Part shown: positions 7,036-15,383 of the stretch, in pieces
How positions within the stretch are numbered: the first letter of the stretch is position 1
Layout of the letters: every line of letters starts with the position of its first letter
Origin: JBHFEI01 sp041928815
GTDB taxonomy: Bacteria > Pseudomonadota > Alphaproteobacteria > Rhizobiales > Rhizobiaceae
Direction: 5' to 3'
Assembly (NCBI RefSeq): GCF_041928815.1
Contig: NZ_JBHFEI010000021.1
Coordinates: 1-50,920 of the forward strand
Length of the DNA: 50,920 nucleotides
Notes under the pieces: generated by a model
Seen by the model: only the letters and a program-made list of their open reading frames with translations
Told to the model about the DNA's origin: nothing
The model's database searches: none
Position numbers and translations under genes: made by a program

Positions 7036-7656
7036 TCAAGCCTCCCCGTTTTCGTCGCCGCCTGTCCGGCCGGCGATCCAGGCTTCGGCGGTGCGGTGGT
7101 TTTCCGGCGTGTTGATGTTGAAGAAGGGATCGAAGGCGCCGGTCGCCGGAAAATCGACCGTCGCGCCGTCATTGATGGCAATGAAGTGGCGGACCCGGCG
7201 CGTGTCGTCGGTGGCGATGAAGCGCGCGAGCGGCTCGGCGAGCGTGACGGGCCAGAGGGCGAAGACCGGATGCAGCATCCCGCCGCATGCCGCGACCGCA
7301 ATCCGGCCGCGCGCCGCGTCCGTCAGCCGCCGGACGAGATCGGCGGGAAAGAAGGGCGCGTCCACCGGAACTGTGACGGCATGGGCCATGCCTCGCGCCC
7401 GCGCGTCCAGAAGGGCGGTCAGCACGCCGGCGAGCGGGCCCGGCCGGCCGGCGACGACATCCGGCAGGAGGGGCGTTCCCGGCGGAAGACCGGGAAGGAA
7501 CGCCTCGTTGCTGTTGACGACGACGAAACCCGTCTGCCGCGCGAGCCGGGCGACGACGCGGGCGACGAGGGGTTCGCCGGCAAGCGCAAGGCCGGCCTTG
7601 TCCTCCCCCATGCGCGAGGAGAGGCCCCCGGCGAGCACATAGCCGGGAACGGTCAT
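7036..7656 (-). CDS. mobA: Molybdenum cofactor guanylyltransferase MobA
   Basis: This 206-residue cytoplasmic enzyme transfers GMP from GTP to Mo-molybdopterin, giving the bis-MGD cofactor of DMSO-reductase-type enzymes. The nucleotidyltransferase signature LAGGLSSRMGEDK begins at residue 8. LLPDVVAGRPGPLAGVLTAL and the metal-binding VPVDAPFFP region follow, with NINTPENH near the end. Its ATG overlaps the stop of the MFS gene (ATGA), and mobB follows after 2 bp. Confidence 0.95.
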   Translation of the reverse strand: MTVPGYVLAGGLSSRMGEDKAGLALAGEPLVARVVARLARQTGFVVVNSNEAFLPGLPPGTPLLPDVVAGRPGPLAGVLTALLDARARGMAHAVTVPVDAPFFPADLVRRLTDAARGRIAVAACGGMLHPVFALWPVTLAEPLARFIATDDTRRVRHFIAINDGATVDFPATGAFDPFFNINTPENHRTAEAWIAGRTGGDENGEA

Positions 7657-8888
7657 TGGCGTGCCGCGCCGCGCCCGCCCGGCGAAAGGACGAAGAGACA
7701 GGCGAGGATGCCGAGGAGGCTCGATGCCGCCATGATGGCGAGAAGCGGATAGATGCCGGTCTCGACGCTGAGCACGGCGCCCGAGAGCGCCGAAAGCGCC
7801 GCCCCGCCGCCGATCGTCAGCGCGCCGCCGAGCCCGGAGGCAGAGCCGGCGAGTTCCGGCCGGACGCTGACGATGCCGGCATTGGCGCTCGGCAGCGCGA
7901 CGCCGTTGCCGACGCCGATCAGCACCATCGGCCCGAAGAAGGTGAGCGGCGATGCGTGTCCCGAAAGGAAGAAGGCCGCGGCGATGAGCGTGCCCGCCAG
8001 CGCGATCAGCCCGCCCGACAGCATCATCGTGCCGATGCCGAGGTGCCGGGCGTGGCGGCCCGACACATAGTTGCCGACCATGTAGCCGAAGGCGATCGGG
8101 AAGAACCACAGGCCGAGCGCCGTCGGCGTCATGTCGAGCAGAACCGTGCCGACGAAGGGGGCGCCGCCGAGAAAGGAGAAGAACACCCCGGAGGCAAAGG
8201 TCGTGGTCAGCGTGTAGGCCCAGAAGCGGCCGGAGCCGAGCAGGGCCGGATAGGCATGGAACTGCGCCGCGAAGCTCTCCGGCCGGTTCCGGTTCGTTTC
8301 CTTGAGGTCGAGCCAGACGACGGCGAGCACGGCGAGGCCGAAGGCGAAGACGAGGACGAAGGTCGATTGCCACGGAAAGACATCGACCAGCAGCCCGCCG
8401 AGCACGGGGCCGACCATCGGCACGATGGTCATGCCCATCGTCACATAGCCGATCATCGACGCCGCCTCCTCCATCGGCACCATGTCGCGCACGATGGCGC
8501 GAGACAGGACGAGCCCGGCGATCAGCGTCGTCTGGACGAAGCGGCCGGCGAGGAAGAGCTGGATCGAGGGGGCGAGGATGCAGACGACGGTGGCGACGAG
8601 AAAGATCGCGAGGCTTGCGATCAGCACCGGCCTGCGGCCGAAGCGGTCGGAGAGGGGGCCGAGCAGCAGCTGCAGGATCGCGGTTCCCGTCAGGTAGCCG
8701 GACAGCGTCAGCTGGATCGTCGCATAGCTCGTGTCGAATCCGCGCGCCATCGCCGGCAGCGCGGGAAGGAAGATGTTCATGTTCAGCGCGCTGAGGCCGG
8801 CGATCAGCACCAGCGTGACGATGTGGGGCGGTGTCGTGCGGTCGAGAAAGCGTGGCGTCTGCATGCCCTGGTTCCGAGCCCCGTTCAT
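7653..8888 (-). CDS. MFS exporter, Bcr/CflA drug-resistance subfamily
   Basis: This 411-residue inner-membrane transporter has 12 predicted membrane segments. LSALNMNIFLPALPAMA in segment 1 and the GPLSDRFGRRPVL loop between segments 2 and 3 are characteristic of Bcr/CflA proton-driven multidrug exporters. The start at 8888 is chosen because its ATG overlaps the stop of the upstream EamA gene (ATGA); an in-frame ATG at 8864 is an alternative. The 3' end overlaps mobA in the same way, giving a four-gene coupled block (EamA, MFS, mobA, mobB). Nothing in the sequence tells whether the substrate relates to molybdenum cofactor. Confidence 0.9.
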   Translation of the reverse strand: MNGARNQGMQTPRFLDRTTPPHIVTLVLIAGLSALNMNIFLPALPAMARGFDTSYATIQLTLSGYLTGTAILQLLLGPLSDRFGRRPVLIASLAIFLVATVVCILAPSIQLFLAGRFVQTTLIAGLVLSRAIVRDMVPMEEAASMIGYVTMGMTIVPMVGPVLGGLLVDVFPWQSTFVLVFAFGLAVLAVVWLDLKETNRNRPESFAAQFHAYPALLGSGRFWAYTLTTTFASGVFFSFLGGAPFVGTVLLDMTPTALGLWFFPIAFGYMVGNYVSGRHARHLGIGTMMLSGGLIALAGTLIAAAFFLSGHASPLTFFGPMVLIGVGNGVALPSANAGIVSVRPELAGSASGLGGALTIGGGAALSALSGAVLSVETGIYPLLAIMAASSLLGILACLFVLSPGGRGAARQ

Positions 8889-9793
8889 TTCGGCGATCCG
8901 GGAGAGGAGACGCGGGCGACCGGCGTCGCACCCCGCCGTCTTTCCCGATGGAAGGTGTAGAGACCGGACGTAACGATGATGGCGATGCCGACGACCATCG
9001 TCCGATCCGGGAGCTCGGCAAAGACGAGCATGCCGATGCCGATCGACCAGATCAGGCTCGTATAGCGGAAAGGCGCGATCAGGGAAATCTCGCCGGTGCG
9101 CATCGCCATGACGATGCACTGGTAGCCGAGGAGCAGGAGCACGCTCGCGACCGCCAGATGGCCGAGCTCGGCGGCGCCGACCGGCTGCCAGCCGCCGAGC
9201 GGCATGATCAGCAGCCCGCCGGCAAGGGTGATGACGGCCGCGGTGACGGCGCTGATGAGGAGGGAGGGGATCTCGAGCGGGATCCGGCGGGTGCAAAGGT
9301 CGCGCGTCGCGGCGAAGACGACGCTGAGGATCGCGGCGAGCGCGGCGAAGCCGAAACCGTCCGGGCCTGGCCTCAGCACGACGAGGACACCGGCAAAACC
9401 GGCGAGGATCGCCAGCCAGCGCCGCCAGCCGACCGGCTCCTTGAGAAACAGCGCGGCGCCGAGCGTGACCGCGAGCGGCAGCGCCTGCAGGATCGCCGAG
9501 GCGTTGGCGAGCGGGATCCGGCCGAGCGCGTAGATATAGCTGACGGAGGCGATGACCTCGGCGGCGATGCGCAGCGCCACCGCCGGCAGCGCCAGCACGG
9601 AGAGCGGCCGGAGCGCGCCCATGTGCCGGGCGATGAGGAAGACGAGGAGCGTCGTCAGCAACCCGCGCACGAACATGATCTGCCCGGCATTCATGGCGCC
9701 GCTGACCGACTTGACCAGCGCATCGTTCAGCGTGAAGCCCGCCATGGCCAGGCACATGAACAGGGCGCCGCGAAGATTGGCGGAAGTGGGCAT
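8885..9793 (-). CDS. EamA-family (DMT superfamily) transporter
   Basis: This 302-residue membrane protein has ten predicted transmembrane helices in two EamA halves (about residues 5-140 and 150-285). Typical elements are the initial GALFMCLAMAGFTLNDALVK helix, the YALGRIPLANASAI loop and the second-half FRYTSLIWSIGIGMLVF helix. Substrates of this family are metabolites and amino acids; none can be deduced. It begins the coupled block with MFS, mobA and mobB. Upstream, 158 bp separate it from moaA and contain a 15-bp GC palindrome (9910-9924) without a T-tract. Confidence 0.9.
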   Translation of the reverse strand: MPTSANLRGALFMCLAMAGFTLNDALVKSVSGAMNAGQIMFVRGLLTTLLVFLIARHMGALRPLSVLALPAVALRIAAEVIASVSYIYALGRIPLANASAILQALPLAVTLGAALFLKEPVGWRRWLAILAGFAGVLVVLRPGPDGFGFAALAAILSVVFAATRDLCTRRIPLEIPSLLISAVTAAVITLAGGLLIMPLGGWQPVGAAELGHLAVASVLLLLGYQCIVMAMRTGEISLIAPFRYTSLIWSIGIGMLVFAELPDRTMVVGIAIIVTSGLYTFHRERRRGATPVARVSSPGSPK

Positions 9794-9951
9794 CGGTCAG
9801 TCCACCGGGTCGGCGCCCGCTACGGCGGAAAAGGCTACGGGTCGTGACGCTGCGTAGACCAGCTGACGTTGCGAAAGCAATCGCCAAATTCGGCCTTTTC
9901 CATCGAACGGGCCCGGACCGGGCCGGTCGCGGGCAGCCCTCACGGCGGGCC

Positions 9952-11004
9952 TCAACCGCCCGTCACGCTCATATGCCGGCGCACGGCGGGAGCGTTCGCG
10001 CGCCGGTCGATGACGAAGTCGTGGCCCTTCGGCTTGCGGCCGATGGCGCCGTCGATCGCCGCGCTCAAAAGCGCGTCGTCGTCGGATGCCCTGAGCGCCG
10101 CGCGCAGGTCCGCCGCATCCTCCTGGCCGAGGCACATATAGAGCGTGCCGGTGCAGGTCAGCCGGACGCGGTTGCAGCTTTCGCAGAAATTGTGGGTCAT
10201 CGGCGTGATCAGGCCAAGCCGCCCACCGGTCTCGGCGATGGTGACGTAGCGGGCTGGCCCGCCGGTGCGATAGGGATTGTCGACGAGCGTGAATGTTTCC
10301 TCGAGCCGGGCGCGCATCTCGGAAAGGGGCATGTAGCGGTCGAGGCGGTCTTCCCCGGTCTCGCCGAGCGGCATCGTCTCGATCAGCGTCAGGTCCATGC
10401 CGCGCCCGTGCGCGAAGCGAAGGAGATCGGGGATCTCGGCATCGTTGAGGCCCCGCAGCGCCACCGCATTGATCTTGACGTGCAGTCCGGCCGCCTGTGC
10501 CGCATCAAGCCCTTCCATGACGCGCGCGAGATCGCCCCAGCGGGTGATCTGGCGGAAGAGGTCGGGTTTCAGCGTGTCGAGCGAGACGTTGATGCGGCGT
10601 ACGCCGAGCCCGGCAAGGTCCGCCGCGTGGCGGGCGAGCTGCGAGCCGTTCGTCGTCAGCGTCAGCTCCTCCAGCGCGCCGCTTTCGAGGTGGCGCGACA
10701 GCGCCTTGACGAGGAACATCACGTTCTTGCGCACCAGCGGCTCGCCGCCCGTCAGCCGCAGCTTGCGCACGCCCTTGGCGATGAAGGCGGAACAGAGCCG
10801 GTCGAGCTCCTCGAGCGTCAGGAGATCCTTCTTCGGCAGGAAGGTCATGTCCTCGGCCATGCAATAGGTGCAGCGGAAATCGCAGCGATCCGTGACGGAG
10901 ACGCGAAGATAGGTCACCGACCGGCCGAACGGGTCGATCATCGGCGCCCTCGTCGTCTCGCCGAGCGGGGTTCCCGACAGGGCGTCGGGCCGGGCAATCG
11001 TCAT
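9952..11004 (-). CDS. moaA: GTP 3',8-cyclase MoaA
   Basis: This 350-residue radical SAM enzyme converts GTP to 3',8-cyclo-GTP, the first step of molybdopterin synthesis. The N-terminal [4Fe-4S] motif CDFRCTYC has Cys at 41, 45 and 48, and LTGGEP follows. The C-terminal cluster ligands lie in NFCESCNRVRLTC with the expected 13-residue gap to the third Cys. The essential C-terminal Gly-Gly is present (SVTGG). ATG at 11004 has GGGAGGC 6 nt upstream. It lies in the same orientation as mobA/mobB, so both the first and last steps of bis-MGD synthesis are encoded here; moaC, moeA and others are elsewhere. Confidence 0.96.
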   Translation of the reverse strand: MTIARPDALSGTPLGETTRAPMIDPFGRSVTYLRVSVTDRCDFRCTYCMAEDMTFLPKKDLLTLEELDRLCSAFIAKGVRKLRLTGGEPLVRKNVMFLVKALSRHLESGALEELTLTTNGSQLARHAADLAGLGVRRINVSLDTLKPDLFRQITRWGDLARVMEGLDAAQAAGLHVKINAVALRGLNDAEIPDLLRFAHGRGMDLTLIETMPLGETGEDRLDRYMPLSEMRARLEETFTLVDNPYRTGGPARYVTIAETGGRLGLITPMTHNFCESCNRVRLTCTGTLYMCLGQEDAADLRAALRASDDDALLSAAIDGAIGRKPKGHDFVIDRRANAPAVRRHMSVTGG

Positions 11005-11180
11005 GTCTGAGCCTCCCTCGTCCTCCCCGGCCGCGCCATCGCGCCGCACCGGGCCGGGCCGCGCCCTTTCCTCTTTCCTTCATATAGAACGTTGACAGCC
11101 GCCCGCCAACGTTTTCAATCACGATCCTCACGCCGGCAGCGTCGCCGGACCTTCAAGACGGATGCAGCAGGGACGGACCG

Positions 11181-11555
11181 ATGGGCGATGTGTGGCCGAG
11201 CGAACTGAAGATCTCCGGGGACCGGCGGACGCTGACCGTCTCCTTCGAAAACGGCGCCGTCGTCGCGCTGCCGGCGGAAATGCTCCGCGTGCTGTCTCCC
11301 TCAGCCGAGGTCCAGGGCCACGGCCCGGGCCAGGCGGTCACGGTCCCGGGAAAACGGAGCGTCGCCATCCGCACGGTGCAGCCGACAGGCAATTACGCGG
11401 TGCGCATCGGCTTCGACGACGGCCATGACAGCGGCATCTTTACCTGGACCTATCTCGACGAGCTGGGGCGGGAGGGGACCGAGCGCTTCGCCGCCTATGA
11501 ACGCGCGCTCGCGGAGAAGGGGATGAACCGCGACACACCGGAGCGGCCGCGCTGA
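11181..11555 (+). CDS. DUF971 (gamma-butyrobetaine hydroxylase-like N-terminal domain) protein
   Basis: This 124-residue protein consists of one DUF971 domain, the fold found at the N-terminus of gamma-butyrobetaine hydroxylases. It starts WPSELKISGDRRTLTVSFEN, contains LPAEMLRVLSPSAEVQGHG, and ends in the conserved GHDSGIFTWTYLDELG. Stand-alone members in proteobacteria are often discussed in connection with Fe-S cluster or ApbC/Mrp functions, but their role is not settled. It is transcribed divergently from moaA across a 176-bp gap; whether the two are functionally connected cannot be said. Confidence 0.88.
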   Translation: MGDVWPSELKISGDRRTLTVSFENGAVVALPAEMLRVLSPSAEVQGHGPGQAVTVPGKRSVAIRTVQPTGNYAVRIGFDDGHDSGIFTWTYLDELGREGTERFAAYERALAEKGMNRDTPERPR

Positions 11556-11640
11556 CGCCGGCGCTTTCCGGCGTTGACTGTCTTAAGCCTGTCACCGGAA
11601 CCGGTCACGCCGCCTCGACCGGACAAGAAAGGGCAAGACG

Positions 11641-12249
11641 ATGACCATCATCCACTCGGTTGAGGACCTTCGACGCCATTACGGCGCGACGGCGGAGGCC
11701 TCGACCGCGAAGGTGACGCCGGCGCTGACGCCAGAATACCGCCGCATGATCGAGGCCTCGCCCTTCGTCGCGCTCGCGACCGTCGGTCCGGAAGGGCTCG
11801 ACTGCTCGCCGCGCGGCGATGCGGACAGCGTCGTCAGGGTCGCGGACGCGAAGACGCTGCTCCTGCCCGACTGGCGCGGCAACAACCGGATCGATTCGCT
11901 CGAAAACATCGTCCGCGATCCGCGCGTGGCGCTGCTCTTCCTCGTTCCGGGCGTCACGACCGCGATGCGGATCAACGGCTCGGCGGTCGTCAGCGTCGAT
12001 CCGGACCTGCTGACGTCCTTCGCCATGGAGGGAGCGCATCCGCGCAGCGTCGTCGTCATCACCATCCGGGAGGTCTATTTCCAGTGCGCCCGGGCGGTGA
12101 TGAGGGCGGGGCTCTGGGATCCCGCGCGCTTCGTCGCGCCCGGGGCGCTGCCGACGCCGGGCGCGATGCTGAAAGCCGCGAAAGCCGGCTTCGACGGCGA
12201 CACGTATGACAGCGATTGGCCGGGACGGGCGGCAAAGACGATGTGGTGA
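11641..12249 (+). CDS. Pyridoxamine 5'-phosphate oxidase-like FMN-binding protein
   Basis: This 202-residue protein has the split-barrel flavin-binding fold. ASPFVALATVGPEGLDCSPRGD is the first strand pair and the FMN-phosphate region, and RGNNRIDSLENIVRDPRVALLFLVPG is strongly conserved in the MSMEG_1061-like subfamily. The C-terminus carries REVYFQCARAVMRAGLWDP. Members bind FMN or F420-type cofactors and reduce small molecules; the substrate here is unknown. It begins 85 bp after the DUF971 gene on the same strand and converges with the diguanylate cyclase gene 22 bp on. Confidence 0.88.
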   Translation: MTIIHSVEDLRRHYGATAEASTAKVTPALTPEYRRMIEASPFVALATVGPEGLDCSPRGDADSVVRVADAKTLLLPDWRGNNRIDSLENIVRDPRVALLFLVPGVTTAMRINGSAVVSVDPDLLTSFAMEGAHPRSVVVITIREVYFQCARAVMRAGLWDPARFVAPGALPTPGAMLKAAKAGFDGDTYDSDWPGRAAKTMW

Positions 12250-12271
12250 GCGACGGCGCGCGGACCCAGGC

Positions 12272-13345
12272 CTACTTGCGGTAGATGAGCCAGCTCTTGC
12301 CCGACTCTTTCTTCATTCCGTCCTCGAACAGCATGCTGCGGTTGCGGCCGGAATTCTTGGCGCAGTAAAGCGCGATGTCGGTCTTGTTGTAGAGGTCGAT
12401 CGCGTCGTCGGCCGAGCCCCCCATGCAGATGCCGATCGAGATGGTGATCGGGCCGTAATTGACGCCGGTCTTCGAGTTCTTGAACGGCGTGATCGAGAGG
12501 GCGTTGCGGATGCGCTCGGCGATGGCAAGGCAATCCTCCTCGGTCGAATCGGTGATGATCATCGCGAATTCTTCGCCGCCGGTCCGGGCGACGAACTGGT
12601 CGCGACGCAGGTTCGTGCGGATGATCGTCGCCACGGTCGCGAGAATCTTGTCGCCGACCGGATGGCCGTAGGTGTCGTTGATCTTCTTGAAGTGGTCGAT
12701 GTCGGCGACGAGCAGCCCGGTCGTGGCGCGGGTCTGTTCGGACGTGAAGATCGCCGCCAGCTTCTCGTCGAAGGCGCGCCGGTTGGCGAGGCGGGTGAGC
12801 GAATCCGTGTTGGCGATGCGCTTGTACTCGTCGAGCTCCTGGCGGATCACCTCCATCTCGAAGGACTTCTGCACGACGTTCTCCACCCGGTCCTTGCCCT
12901 GGGACATGGTGTCCTCGGTGGCTTCGCTGATGATGGTGATGGCGTTGCGCAGGAGTTCGGAGCTTGTCTGGCTCTTCGTCGTGATGTTGCTGTAGGTGTC
13001 GCCGAGCACCCTGTTGTAGGTCTCGAGCGCGTTCTGTTCCTCGCGCAGCAGCTTCAGGAGGTCGGTGAGCTGGGAGACAATGCTCTGGTGGGCGCGGTCG
13101 ATGCCGATCGGGCGATGGTGCTGGCTGAAATACTGCTGTCCGATCGCGTCGAGTTCTTCCTGGGTCGCCCGGCTTCCGAGCGCCGCCAGTTCCTTGGTCA
13201 GGCGCGGATTGGAACCGATATAGGCTTCATAATAGAGTTCGTAATTGCGCGGGATCGGCGGGACGCCCATGACCCGCATCGCATGGGTCACCTGGGCGGC
13301 GATATCCGGGACCTGTACTTTCGCCGAGGCGGCTGCAGATGCCAT
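12272..13345 (-). CDS. Diguanylate cyclase (GGDEF domain)
   Basis: This 357-residue cytoplasmic protein makes cyclic di-GMP. The N-terminal half (about 1-160) is helical with no membrane segment and probably senses or dimerises through a coiled coil. The GGDEF domain spans about 175-345 and has TDSLTRLANRR, ADIDHFKKINDTYGHPVGD and an intact active-site GGEEF at 256-260. The product-inhibition RxxD I-site is not present: the equivalent residues are RRDQ. An AAGGGAG lies before the adjacent GTG (13348) and ATG (13345); ATG is chosen. The 290-bp upstream gap has an AT-rich patch near 13500-13560 where a promoter may lie. Confidence 0.95.
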   Translation of the reverse strand: MASAAASAKVQVPDIAAQVTHAMRVMGVPPIPRNYELYYEAYIGSNPRLTKELAALGSRATQEELDAIGQQYFSQHHRPIGIDRAHQSIVSQLTDLLKLLREEQNALETYNRVLGDTYSNITTKSQTSSELLRNAITIISEATEDTMSQGKDRVENVVQKSFEMEVIRQELDEYKRIANTDSLTRLANRRAFDEKLAAIFTSEQTRATTGLLVADIDHFKKINDTYGHPVGDKILATVATIIRTNLRRDQFVARTGGEEFAMIITDSTEEDCLAIAERIRNALSITPFKNSKTGVNYGPITISIGICMGGSADDAIDLYNKTDIALYCAKNSGRNRSMLFEDGMKKESGKSWLIYRK

Positions 13346-13604
13346 CACCCGAACTCCCTTTGAACATACGCATTGTCGCCAGGCCGGCGGCGGTCCGCCC
13401 GCGCGGGAACCACCGGAAACGGGTCCGGCGCGTGCCTCCCCCGAGGCCGCCGGGGCCTTCGCCCCGAGTGCTGCCAGTGTTAGGGATAAATGCTTTGAGA
13501 AGTCTTAACGGTTCGCGTGGCAGGGCGAGCGCGATAAAAATATGATTATTTCAGGATGTTCGAAAACGCGCACCATTTCAGGTTGTTGCGGCGGGCGGCG
13601 AAGG

Positions 13605-13626
13605 GGCCCGGCGGCAAGGCCGGGCC
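13605..13626 (-). terminator. GC-rich hairpin after fumC
   Basis: GGCCCGGC (13605-13612) and GCCGGGCC (13619-13626) form a perfect 8-bp stem with a 6-nt loop, ten bases after the fumC stop. The tail is CCTTCG rather than a T-run, so termination may be weak. Confidence 0.5.
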
Positions 13627-13635
13627 TGTCTCACC

Positions 13636-15027
13636 TTAGGATGGGCTGATCATCGTTTCCGGGCGGACCACGGCATCAAACTCCGCATCGGTGACGTAGC
13701 CGCCGCCGACGGCCTCCTCGCGCAGGGTCGTGCCGTTCTTGTGCGCGGTCTTGGCGATCTTCGCCGCGTTGTCGTAGCCGATCTTCGGCGCGAGCGCCGT
13801 GACGAGCATCAGCGAGCGATCGAGCGCGGCCTTGATGTTGTCCTCGCGCGCCTCGATGCCGACGACGCAGTTGTCGGCAAACGAGACCGCCGCGTCGCCG
13901 AGGAGCTGCACCGACTGGAGGAAGTTGTAAGCCATCAGCGGATTGAAGACGTTGAGTTCGAAATGGCCCTGGCTGCCGGCGAAGGTGAGTGCTGCGTGGT
14001 TGCCGAAGACCTGGATGCAGACCTGCGTCAGCGCCTCGCACTGGGTCGGGTTGACCTTGCCCGGCATGATCGAGGAGCCCGGCTCGTTTTCCGGCAGCGA
14101 CAGTTCGCCGAGGCCGGAGCGGGGGCCGGAGCCGAGGAAGCGGATGTCGTTGGCGATCTTGAAGAGGGCGGCGGCGGCCGAATTGATCGCGCCGTGGCTG
14201 AACACCATCGAATCATGCGCGGCGAGCGCCTCGAACTTGTTCGGCGCGGTGACGAAGGCGATGCCGGTAATCGCGGCGATCTCTTCGGCTACCTTTTCTG
14301 CGAAGCCGACCGGCGCGTTGAGACCGGTGCCGACCGCGGTGCCGCCCTGGGCGAGTTCGCAGAGGCCCGGAAGCGTCATCTCGATGCGCCGGATCGACGA
14401 GGCGACCTGGGCCGCGTAGCCGGAAAATTCCTGGCCGAGGGTTAGCGGCGTCGCGTCCTGCGTGTGGGTGCGGCCGATCTTGATAATGTGGTCGAAGGCC
14501 TTCACCTTGGCCTCGAGCGCGGCGAGCAGGTGCTTCAGCGCCGGCAGCAGCCCGTGGACGATGCGCTCGGCGCAGGCGATGTGCATGGCCGTCGGATAGG
14601 TGTCGTTCGACGACTGGCTCATGTTGACGTGGTCGTTCGGATGCACGGGCTTCTTCGAGCCCATCACGCCGCCGAGAAGCTCGATCGCCCGGTTGGAGAT
14701 CACCTCGTTGGCGTTCATGTTGGACTGCGTGCCGGAGCCGGTCTGCCAGACGACGAGGGGGAAGTGGTCATCGAGCGTGCCGTCGATCACCTCCTGCGCT
14801 GCCCGGACGATGGCATCGCCGACGGCGGGATCGAGGCGGCTGAGCGCCATGTTGGCGCGGGCGGCGGCCTGCTTGACGATGCCGAGCGCGCGGACGACAG
14901 ACAAAGGCTGCTTTTCCCAGCCGATCTTGAAATTGCCGAGCGAACGCTGCGCCTGCGCGCCCCAATAGCGCGAGGCATCGACCTCGATCGGGCCGAACGT
15001 GTCTGTTTCGATGCGGGTTGACGTCAT
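13636..15027 (-). CDS. fumC: Class II fumarate hydratase
   Basis: This 463-residue enzyme interconverts fumarate and L-malate in the citric acid cycle; class II enzymes are iron-free homotetramers. The superfamily signature GSSIMPGKVNP lies near residue 317. The active-site segments SGTQSNMNANEV, SSNDTYPTAMH and GRTHTQDATPLTLGQEFSGYA are present and intact. The ATG at 15027 gives the family's usual length. The frame continues upstream, but those residues do not resemble fumarase. It is divergent from the L,D-transpeptidase gene. Confidence 0.97.
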   Translation of the reverse strand: MTSTRIETDTFGPIEVDASRYWGAQAQRSLGNFKIGWEKQPLSVVRALGIVKQAAARANMALSRLDPAVGDAIVRAAQEVIDGTLDDHFPLVVWQTGSGTQSNMNANEVISNRAIELLGGVMGSKKPVHPNDHVNMSQSSNDTYPTAMHIACAERIVHGLLPALKHLLAALEAKVKAFDHIIKIGRTHTQDATPLTLGQEFSGYAAQVASSIRRIEMTLPGLCELAQGGTAVGTGLNAPVGFAEKVAEEIAAITGIAFVTAPNKFEALAAHDSMVFSHGAINSAAAALFKIANDIRFLGSGPRSGLGELSLPENEPGSSIMPGKVNPTQCEALTQVCIQVFGNHAALTFAGSQGHFELNVFNPLMAYNFLQSVQLLGDAAVSFADNCVVGIEAREDNIKAALDRSLMLVTALAPKIGYDNAAKIAKTAHKNGTTLREEAVGGGYVTDAEFDAVVRPETMISPS

Positions 15028-15383
15028 CTCGATCCCTGCCTTCGTGCTCGCGGATGCGGAAATAGCGGAGGGCGGCGACCCACCCCCTGCCGCTCGGCCC
15101 TCTCTCTGGCTGAGCCCGGCCGCCTTGTAAAGGGGCAGGCGGCCGGGCCGCCTCAGACGATCGTCGGTCTGGCTTGACGCAAACGTGATGTTTCTGCCAC
15201 GGCGAATCGCTGTCGGATGCGCAAATAATTCCCCTCCCTGCTTCGTCATTGTCGTGGCCGGTGGTCAGGGCTAAGGCTCGGTTGCGTTACCGATTCATTC
15301 ACCAAGCCTTGTCATAACGGAAGGGCGTGCCGGGTCGGTCCGGCCGGGGCGCGCGGGCGACAAGACGGGAACGAGACGATTTC
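15028..15383. other. Divergent intergenic region fumC / L,D-transpeptidase
   Basis: These 356 bp hold no gene that I can support. They must carry promoters for both flanking genes. A CTTGAC motif (about 15172-15177) and an AT-richer patch near 15280-15325 are visible, but no hexamer pair is convincing. Confidence 0.5.

Noticed and set aside
8889..9887. A single 744-residue fusion of the MFS frame with upstream sequence
   Set aside because: The upstream part is the EamA gene in another frame; the real MFS start overlaps the EamA stop by ATGA.
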